This document shows positions 37,536-43,481 of a stretch of 64,000 nt of DNA, in pieces. The stretch is from JAGSOU01 sp049974865 (GTDB lineage: Bacteria > Pseudomonadota > Alphaproteobacteria > Rhodobacterales > Rhodobacteraceae), in assembly GCA_049974865.1 (NCBI GenBank), contig JBNGCX010000001.1, forward strand, positions 58,010-122,009, given 5' to 3'. A model generated the notes under the pieces. The model had not been told where the DNA came from, searched no databases, and saw nothing but the letters and a program-made list of their open reading frames with translations. Every line of letters begins with the position of its first letter. The first letter of the stretch is position 1. The position numbers were made by a program, and so were the translations under genes.

Positions 37536-37550
37536 GGATAGGGTGCCGGC

Positions 37551-38027
37551 ATGAGCACGTATTCCGACGATTTCCTGCGCAAGATCCTGACCCGGACCAA
37601 GGTGGTTGCCGTGGTCGGCCTGTCGCCGAACCCGGTGCGCCCGAGCTACTACGTGGCGCGCTACCTGCAGCTCAAGGGGATGCGGGTGATCCCGGTTAAC
37701 CCGGGCCATGCGGGCAAGCGCGTGCTGGGCGAGGAAATCTATCCCGATCTGGCCTCGATCCCGAAGGACGTGCCGGTGGACATGGTGGATATCTTCCGCC
37801 GCTCCGAGCATGTGCCGCCCATCGTGGACGAGGCGCTGGCCAGCCTGCCGCGCCTGCGCACGGTGTGGATGCAGATCGGTGTCCACAACGAGGCGGCGGC
37901 CGAGACGGCGCGGGCGGCGGGGATGGACGTGATCATGGACCGCTGCCCCAAGATCGAGTTTCAGCGCCTGTTCGGCGAGCTGCGCATGGGCGGGTTCGCC
38001 ACCGGGGTGATCTCGTCGAAGCTGTGA
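37551..38027 (+). CDS. CoA-binding domain protein
   Basis: A 158-residue Rossmann-fold protein of the YccU type. KVVAVVGLSPNPVRPSYYVARYLQLKG is the nucleotide-binding start, VDIFRRSEHVPPIVDEAL the middle, and VWMQIGVHNEAAAE with DRCPKIEFQRL the end. Such domains bind CoA alone and occur fused to acyl-CoA synthetases; the stand-alone form has no firm role. It begins 15 bp after a terminator. Confidence 0.92.
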   Translation: MSTYSDDFLRKILTRTKVVAVVGLSPNPVRPSYYVARYLQLKGMRVIPVNPGHAGKRVLGEEIYPDLASIPKDVPVDMVDIFRRSEHVPPIVDEALASLPRLRTVWMQIGVHNEAAAETARAAGMDVIMDRCPKIEFQRLFGELRMGGFATGVISSKL

Positions 38028-38028
38028 A

Positions 38029-38075
38029 TTGGGGGCCAGCCCCCAAACCCCAGGAGTATTTCGGCCAAGAAGAAG
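38029..38075. repeat. REP-like intergenic element
   Basis: A perfect 8-bp inverted repeat, TTGGGGGC-CA-GCCCCCAA (38029-38046), is followed by CCCCAGGAGTATTTCGGCC and AAGAAGAAG. I recall hairpin-plus-GAGTATTT(T)GGCCAAGA elements as common between genes in Rhodobacteraceae. Only one clear copy is in this window, so repeat status rests on that recollection. Confidence 0.5.
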
Positions 38076-38078
38076 GGC

Positions 38079-38393
38079 TCAGCCCTTGCGGGAAGCCTTT
38101 TCGGCGAGGCCGGATGTGCCTTCGCGCCGGTCCAGCTCGGCCAGGACATCGGCCAGCGTGACGCCGCGGGCCGCCAGCATCACCAGCAGGTGATAGAGCA
38201 CGTCCGCCGCCTCGGCGGTCAGTTTCTCGCGGTCGTCCTTCACCGCTTCGATGATCGCCTCGACCGCCTCTTCGCCGAATTTCTCGGCGCATTTCTCGGG
38301 GCCCTTGGCCAGCAGCTTGGCCGTCCAGGAGCTGTCGGGATCGGCGCCCTTGCGGGCCTCGATCGTGGCGGCCAGCCGTTCCAGCGCGCTCAT
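38079..38393 (-). CDS. hisE: Phosphoribosyl-ATP pyrophosphatase
   Basis: A 104-residue all-alpha NTP-pyrophosphohydrolase, second step of histidine synthesis. WTAKLLAKGPEKCAEKFGEE and EAADVLYHLLVML hold the metal-binding acidic residues (EExxE and ExxD patterns). HisI is not fused and not in this window. The ATG overlaps the hisF stop by 4 bp. Confidence 0.95.
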   Translation of the reverse strand: MSALERLAATIEARKGADPDSSWTAKLLAKGPEKCAEKFGEEAVEAIIEAVKDDREKLTAEAADVLYHLLVMLAARGVTLADVLAELDRREGTSGLAEKASRKG

Positions 38394-39151
38394 GTCAGCC
38401 TCACCGGGATGCCGGCGGCGGCCATGTGTTCCTTGGCCTGCTGCACGGTGTATTCGCCGAAATGGAAGATCGAGGCGGCCAGCACCGCGCTTGCGCCGCC
38501 CTTGGTCACGCCCTCGACCAGGTGGTCGAGATTGCCCACCCCGCCGGAGGCGATCACCGGGATGTCCACGGCGTCGGAAATCGCCTTGGTCAGTTCCAGG
38601 TTGAAGCCTTCGCGCGTGCCGTCGCGATCCATCGAGGTCAGCAGGATCTCGCCCGCGCCCTTCTCGGCCACGATCTTGGCGTATTCCACCGCGTCGATGC
38701 CGGTGGGGCGCCGCCCGCCATGGGTGAAGATTTCCCATTTGCCCGGCGCCACGGTCTTGGCGTCGATGGCCACCACGATGCACTGGCTGCCGAAATGCTC
38801 GGCCGCCTCGCGTACGATATCGGGGTTGGCGACGGCCGCCGAGTTGAAGCTGACCTTGTCGGCCCCGGCCAGCAGCAGGTTGCGCACATCCTCGACCGTG
38901 CGCACACCGCCGCCCACGGTCAGTGGCATGAAGCACTGCTCGGCGGTGCGGCGCACCAGGTCGAACATGGTGCCGCGGTTTTCATGGGTGGCGTGGATGT
39001 CGAGGAAGCACAGCTCGTCGGCGCCGGCCGCGTCATAGGCCTTGGCGGCCTCCACCGGGTCGCCGGCATCGACAAGATCGACGAAATTGACACCCTTGAC
39101 CACGCGGCCGTCGGCCACGTCGAGGCAGGGGATGATGCGGACTTTCAGCAT
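38390..39151 (-). CDS. hisF: Imidazole glycerol phosphate synthase, cyclase subunit
   Basis: A 253-residue TIM barrel. Catalytic Asp11 is in IPCLDVADGRVVKGVNF and Asp130 in CIVVAIDAKTV; the C-terminal phosphate site is VIASGGVGNLDHLVEGV. It converts PRFAR, with ammonia from HisH, to IGP and AICAR. Overlaps hisE by 4 bp. Confidence 0.97.
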   Translation of the reverse strand: MLKVRIIPCLDVADGRVVKGVNFVDLVDAGDPVEAAKAYDAAGADELCFLDIHATHENRGTMFDLVRRTAEQCFMPLTVGGGVRTVEDVRNLLLAGADKVSFNSAAVANPDIVREAAEHFGSQCIVVAIDAKTVAPGKWEIFTHGGRRPTGIDAVEYAKIVAEKGAGEILLTSMDRDGTREGFNLELTKAISDAVDIPVIASGGVGNLDHLVEGVTKGGASAVLAASIFHFGEYTVQQAKEHMAAAGIPVRLT

Positions 39152-39207
39152 ATGTGCGCTCCTTTGGCGCTTACATAGCGTCGAGAGGGCGGCGGGGGAA
39201 GGGGGGC

Positions 39208-39651
39208 CTACCGCACCGCCGAAATCCGCCGCACGGCGCCGCGCAGGATCAGCCTGTGGACGGGGAGGACCAGCGGGAGATAGAGCCGCCCCAGCATGTT
39301 GTTGCGGTGCACCCAGGTGGCGATATGGGCCATGCCCCCGGATTTCAGCACAGTGATGCGGAAATCGAGGTGGCGGTCGTCGAAGCCGACGATGATCTCG
39401 TCCGCCGCCTCGTATTCCACCGGGAAGCCCGTGTCGCCCTCGGTCCCCGCGGTCTTGAGGCCGAACGGGCGCGCCAGCGCGTCGCGCAGGTGCAGAAGGG
39501 CGGCCGCCCAGCCGGGCATGTGCAGCGCCAGGTCAAGCACCTCGCGCGGGCTGAGCGATGTTTCGATGCGGTAGTCGTCCAGGAAATCCCCCGGCCGGAC
39601 GCGCGGCCAGATCCGGGCGTGGCGGGGCAGGGTGGCCGTCTGGGTGGTCAT
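39208..39651 (-). CDS. DUF2867-family protein
   Basis: A 147-residue cytoplasmic protein. FLDDYRIETSLSPREVLDLAL at the start, VGFDDRHLDFRITVL in the middle and a C-terminal NMLGRLYLPLVLPVHRLILR are the blocks I associate with DUF2867. No catalytic residues are evident and the function is unknown. It sits between hisA and hisF on the same strand, 56 bp upstream of hisF, so it may share transcription with the his genes. Confidence 0.8.
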   Translation of the reverse strand: MTTQTATLPRHARIWPRVRPGDFLDDYRIETSLSPREVLDLALHMPGWAAALLHLRDALARPFGLKTAGTEGDTGFPVEYEAADEIIVGFDDRHLDFRITVLKSGGMAHIATWVHRNNMLGRLYLPLVLPVHRLILRGAVRRISAVR

Positions 39652-39790
39652 GATCTGTCACCTCGGCAATGCGTGGGCGGAGTTAATCACGATAAGAGAT
39701 GCATGGGGGTGCGGCAGGTCGCCCCAGGGTTGCGCGTTCGGGTGGTGACGTTGCATCCTTTGACCGGCTCACGGCGGCGATGCCGTTCTT

Positions 39791-40084
39791 TCAGCCCTTG
39801 CGGCGGCGGTGGCGGCGAAGATCGCGAACGGCCATGACCAGAAGAATGAGCATGAGAAGGGCCGCGGCGGGCAGGGTAACCAGCATCAGCCAGCCGCCGA
39901 CGAAGGCGGTGTAGAGGGTTGCGCCCCAATCCGTACCGTCGACGACGCAGGGGTTCTGAAAGCCTTCGTGCAGGGTGCAGCCGTGGCGGGCGGCAAACCA
40001 GCTGGCCCAGATCATTCCGCCCGCCGGGGCCAGGCAGATCGCCAGGCCCAGCAGCAGAGCCGCGTAGGCGAGCCGCCGGATCAT
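39791..40084 (-). CDS. Small two-helix membrane protein, coupled to hisA
   Basis: A 97-residue protein with helices at about 5-27 and 60-85, a short loop holding two cysteines (CTLHEGFQNPC) on the periplasmic side, and a strongly basic tail (RDLRRHRRRKG). The ATG overlaps the hisA stop by 4 bp, so it is translated with hisA. No family recognised and no known histidine function. Confidence 0.8.
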   Translation of the reverse strand: MIRRLAYAALLLGLAICLAPAGGMIWASWFAARHGCTLHEGFQNPCVVDGTDWGATLYTAFVGGWLMLVTLPAAALLMLILLVMAVRDLRRHRRRKG

Positions 40085-40803
40085 CCCCGCAGGAGGTCGA
40101 GCGCCTCGGCCAGGTCGATGGCGCCGTCATAAAGGGCGCGGCCCGAGATCACGCCGTTGAGCGGCGCGCCGCAGGCCTTCAGCGCCCGCAGATCGTCGAG
40201 CGAGCTGACCCCGCCCGAGGCGATGACCGGGATGGAAACGGCATTGGCCAGCGCCGCCGTGGCCTCGACATTGGGGCCCTGCATGGCGCCGTCGCGGTTG
40301 ATATCCGTATAAATGATCGCGGCCACGCCGGCGTCTTCGAAGGATCGTGCCAGATCGGTCACCAAAACGTCGGTTTCTTCGGCCCAGCCCTTGGTGGCCA
40401 CGCGGCCGTCGCGGGCGTCGATGCCCACCGCCACCTTGCCGGGGAAGGCGCGGGCGGCCTCGCGCACCAGGTCGGGGTTTTCCACCGCCACGGTGCCCAG
40501 GATGACGCGGGCCAGCCCCTTGTCCAGCCAGCGCTCGATCGTGGCCATGTCGCGGATGCCGCCGCCCAGCTGCGCGGGCACCTTGACCGCGGCCAGGATC
40601 GCCTCGACCGCCGCGGCGTTCACCGGCTCGCCGGCGAAGGCGCCGTTCAGGTCGACGAGGTGCAGCCATTCGCAGCCTGCCGCCTCGAACGCCCTGGCCT
40701 GGGCGGCGGGGTTGTCGTTGAACACCGTGGCCTGCTCCATCTCGCCCTTGTAGAGGCGGACGCAATTGCCGTCCTTGAGGTCGATGGCGGGATAGAGGAT
40801 CAT
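40081..40803 (-). CDS. hisA: ProFAR isomerase
   Basis: A 240-residue TIM barrel, 1-(5-phosphoribosyl)-5-[(5-phosphoribosylamino)methylideneamino]imidazole-4-carboxamide isomerase. Catalytic Asp near 8 is in YPAIDLKDGNCVRL and the second Asp in IYTDINRDGAMQGPN near 130. The SLDDLRAL after VIASGGV is typical of HisA. Followed by an overlapping membrane-protein gene and divergent from the DUF2147 gene. Confidence 0.97.
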   Translation of the reverse strand: MILYPAIDLKDGNCVRLYKGEMEQATVFNDNPAAQARAFEAAGCEWLHLVDLNGAFAGEPVNAAAVEAILAAVKVPAQLGGGIRDMATIERWLDKGLARVILGTVAVENPDLVREAARAFPGKVAVGIDARDGRVATKGWAEETDVLVTDLARSFEDAGVAAIIYTDINRDGAMQGPNVEATAALANAVSIPVIASGGVSSLDDLRALKACGAPLNGVISGRALYDGAIDLAEALDLLRG

Positions 40804-40927
40804 GGCTGGGCTCCGTGTCTGGCAGGTCTTGGGCGTTCCTTTGCACCCTTCGCGCCGGAATGCAACGCAGGGCGGGACCCCACGTCAGACTTGCGCGGGC
40901 GCGGGGGCCTGTCTCAGACTGGCCGAA

Positions 40928-40967
40928 GAGATGAGGGAGGACGACATGAGATGAGGGAGGACGACAT
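40928..40967 (+). repeat. Tandem 20-bp duplication of ribosome binding site plus start codon
   Basis: Positions 40928-40947 and 40948-40967 are identical and each contains GGGAGGA followed by ATG 4 nt later. The second copy starts the DUF2147 gene at 40966. The first ATG (40946) opens the two-codon frame ATG-AGA-TGA that ends on the second ribosome binding site. Confidence 0.9.
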
Positions 40968-41352
40968 GAAGACACTCACGCTGGGCCTGGCGCTGGCCCT
41001 GGGGATGGCCGCGCCGGCGATGGCCGACCCGGTGATCGGCACCTGGCAGACCGAGCCCGACGACGGCAGCTTCGCCTATGTCCAGATGCAGCAATGCGGC
41101 GAGGTGGCGATCTGCGGCACCATTTCACGCACCTTCAACAGCGAGGGCGAGTACCAGTCCGGCAATCTTGGCAAGAAGCTGGTCTGGGACATGCAGCCCA
41201 AGGGCGAGGGCCGGTATCGCAACGGCCGGATCTGGCAGCCCTCGACGGACAAGGTGTTCAGCTCCAAGATGGTGCTGTCGGGCGATACGCTGAAGGTCTC
41301 GGGCTGTTTCGGGCCGATCTGCAAGCGGCAGACCTGGCAGCGGGTGAAGTGA
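40966..41352 (+). CDS. DUF2147-family secreted protein
   Basis: A 128-residue exported protein (signal peptide MKTLTLGLALALGMAAPAMA). The mature part VIGTWQTEPDDGSFAYVQMQ, ICGTISRTFNSEGEYQSGNLGKKLVWDM and the closing LKVSGCFGPICKRQTWQRV match the DUF2147 beta-rich domain, with four cysteines. Function unknown; likely periplasmic. Its start lies in a duplicated ribosome binding site. Inserted on the opposite strand within the his region, convergent with the PP-loop gene. Confidence 0.88.
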   Translation: MKTLTLGLALALGMAAPAMADPVIGTWQTEPDDGSFAYVQMQQCGEVAICGTISRTFNSEGEYQSGNLGKKLVWDMQPKGEGRYRNGRIWQPSTDKVFSSKMVLSGDTLKVSGCFGPICKRQTWQRVK

Positions 41353-41355
41353 CGC

Positions 41356-42033
41356 CTATCGGGGCGCGAGGTCGGCATAGACGAAACCGTCGCGGGTGAC
41401 GACCTCGCCCATCTCAACCTCGATCGGGGCCGAGAAGATTGGGCCGGCCGTGACGGCCGTGTGGAACTCGCCCCGCTCGCCGCAGGGGTCGACGCCCTCG
41501 GGCAGGGCGTCGAGGAAGGCCGCGTCGAAGCGCCGCCCGGCCAGATCGGCGGGAACTTTCGACGGATCCAGCGTGGCGATCCGCGCCTCGAAACCGGCCG
41601 CGATCATCTCGCGCGCCAGCGTGGCCGTGTCGCGGCCCCAAAGCGGGAAGATCGGCGTGATTCCGGTGTCCGCAAGCTGCGCCTCGCGATAGGCGCGCAC
41701 GTCTTCCAGGAACAGGTCGCCGAACACCATTTGGGTGATGCCCCGCGCCTTCAGCGCGGCCAGTGCCGTTTCCATGCGCGCCTCGTAGTCGGCGTTGGAG
41801 CAGGGCCAGGGCAGGGGCACGTCGATCAGCTCAAGCCCCATCGCCGCTACCTGCCGGTGCAGCAGCGCGTTGCGGGTGCCGTGCATGGCGACGCGGTCAT
41901 GGGCCTCGTTGGTGGTGGTCAGGGCGGCGACCACCTCGACCGCGCCGCTCTGCCGGACCTCGTGCAGGGCAAAGGCGCAATCCTTGCCCGAGGACCAGCT
42001 CAGCGCGGCGCGCGGCCGGCTCACGGCTGCCAT
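41356..42033 (-). CDS. PP-loop ATP pyrophosphatase, Dph6 (diphthine-ammonia ligase)-like
   Basis: A 225-residue adenine nucleotide alpha hydrolase superfamily protein. The PP-loop is SWSSGKDCAFAL near residue 12. MVFGDLFLEDVRAYREAQLADTGI and IFPLWGRDTATLAREMIAAGF are the Dph6-domain core. Bacteria lack diphthamide, so the target is unknown. The ATG at 42033 overlaps hisH by 13 bp; a GTG at 42024 would overlap its stop by 3 bp. Neither has a clear ribosome binding site. Confidence 0.88.
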   Translation of the reverse strand: MAAVSRPRAALSWSSGKDCAFALHEVRQSGAVEVVAALTTTNEAHDRVAMHGTRNALLHRQVAAMGLELIDVPLPWPCSNADYEARMETALAALKARGITQMVFGDLFLEDVRAYREAQLADTGITPIFPLWGRDTATLAREMIAAGFEARIATLDPSKVPADLAGRRFDAAFLDALPEGVDPCGERGEFHTAVTAGPIFSAPIEVEMGEVVTRDGFVYADLAPR

Positions 42034-42659
42034 TGCAGGAAATTCGCGATCAGCCGCAGGCCGGTGGCCTGGCTTTTCTCGGGGTGGAACTGGGTGCCCA
42101 CGATGTTGTCGCGGCCCACGATGGCAGTGATCTCGCCGCCGTAGTCGCACCAGGCCAGCCGCCGCGCCGGATCGTCCACGCGGAAGTGGTAGGAATGGAC
42201 GAAATAGGCGTGGTCGCCGGTCTCGATGCCGTCGAGCACCGGGTGCGGGTGGTCGATCACCAGGTCGTTCCAGCCCATATGCGGCACCTTCAGCGACGGG
42301 TCGGAGGGGGTGATGCGCACCACTTCGCCGCCGATCCAGTCGAAGCCCGGCGTCTCTTCGTATTCCAGCCCGCGCGTGGCCAGCATCTGCATGCCGATGC
42401 AGATCCCGAGGAACGGCCGGCCGTTGCCGATCACCGCCTCCTCGACCGCCTCGAACAACCCGCGGTGGTCGAACAGCTCTTTCCGGCAGGCCGGGAAGGC
42501 GCCGTCGCCGGGCAGCACCACGCGCTCGGCGCGGCGCACCGCGTCGGGGTCGGAGGTGACGATCACCTCGCCCGCGCCCACCTCGCGCGCCATGCGCTGG
42601 AAGGCCTTTTCCGCCGAGTGCAGGTTGCCCGATTCGTAATCGATGATGGCCGTGACCAT
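42021..42659 (-). CDS. hisH: Imidazole glycerol phosphate synthase, glutaminase subunit
   Basis: A 212-residue class I glutamine amidotransferase. The nucleophile Cys is in FLGICIGMQML near 85; the catalytic His and Glu are in GTQFHPEKSQ near 193. It supplies ammonia to HisF. Two base pairs separate it from hisB upstream, and the PP-loop gene overlaps its end. Confidence 0.97.
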   Translation of the reverse strand: MVTAIIDYESGNLHSAEKAFQRMAREVGAGEVIVTSDPDAVRRAERVVLPGDGAFPACRKELFDHRGLFEAVEEAVIGNGRPFLGICIGMQMLATRGLEYEETPGFDWIGGEVVRITPSDPSLKVPHMGWNDLVIDHPHPVLDGIETGDHAYFVHSYHFRVDDPARRLAWCDYGGEITAIVGRDNIVGTQFHPEKSQATGLRLIANFLQWQP

Positions 42660-42661
42660 GA

Positions 42662-43249
42662 CTACAGCGCTCCCTTGGTGGAGGGGATGGCATCGGCCTT
42701 GCGCGGGTCGGTCTCAGCCGCCTCGCGCAGGGCGCGGGCGACGGCCTTGAAGGCCGCCTCGGCGATGTGGTGGCTGTTGATCCCGTGCAGCGCGTCCACG
42801 TGCAGCGTGATGCCGCCATGGGTGCTGAACGCCTGGAAGAACTCGCGCACCAGCTCGGTGTCGAATGTGCCGATCTTGGCGGTGGGCAGATCGACATTCC
42901 ACACCAGGTAGGGCCGGGCCGACAGGTCCAGCGCGGCGCGCACCAGCGCGTCGTCCATCGGCAGCAGGCAGGCGCCGTAGCGGCGGATGCCCTTCTTGTC
43001 GCCCAGCGCCTGCGCCAGCGCCTGGCCCAGCGCGATGCCGGTATCCTCGACCGTGTGGTGGTCGTCGATGTGCAGGTCGCCCTTGGCCCGGATCGTCATG
43101 TCGATCAGCGAATGCCGCGCCAGCTGATCCAGCATGTGGTCGAAGAACCCCACGCCGGTCTGGTTGTCATAGGCGCCGGTGCCGTCGAGGTTGATCTCGA
43201 CCGAGATATCGGTCTCGGCGGTGGTCCGGGTAATCTGGGCCTGTCGCAT
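42662..43249 (-). CDS. hisB: Imidazoleglycerol-phosphate dehydratase
   Basis: A 195-residue monofunctional HisB. The metal-binding motifs DDHHTVEDTGIALG near 63 and GINSHHIAEAAFKA near 160 are both present. There is no N-terminal histidinol-phosphatase domain, as usual outside enterobacteria. First gene of the hisB-hisH unit. Confidence 0.97.
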   Translation of the reverse strand: MRQAQITRTTAETDISVEINLDGTGAYDNQTGVGFFDHMLDQLARHSLIDMTIRAKGDLHIDDHHTVEDTGIALGQALAQALGDKKGIRRYGACLLPMDDALVRAALDLSARPYLVWNVDLPTAKIGTFDTELVREFFQAFSTHGGITLHVDALHGINSHHIAEAAFKAVARALREAAETDPRKADAIPSTKGAL

Positions 43250-43410
43250 GTCACTGATCCTCTTGTCTCGCGGGCAGCTATAGGCGCTGGCCGGGGCTTC
43301 GCCAAGACCCGGCGGCCGACAATCGCAGGGGGCTGTGCTGTTTGGGCAAGCGGCACTGTCTTGGGCCCGGCCGGTGGATGGCCCGCGCCCCGCAAGGCAG
43401 GGGCGCGGTT

Positions 43411-43424
43411 TTGACGGTGATCAA
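43411..43424. promoter_or_regulatory. FNR-type box upstream of the first P-type ATPase
   Basis: TTGAC-GGTG-ATCAA matches TTGAT-N4-ATCAA at nine of ten conserved positions and fits the looser TTGAY-N4-RTCAA form. It is centred about 65 bp upstream of the GTG start at 43482, a usual distance for activation by FNR/FnrL in low oxygen. Confidence 0.75.
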
Positions 43425-43481
43425 AGACGTGTCATCTGTGCGGGCTAGGCTAGGCCGACGCAACATCGAGAGAGCCGCCAG

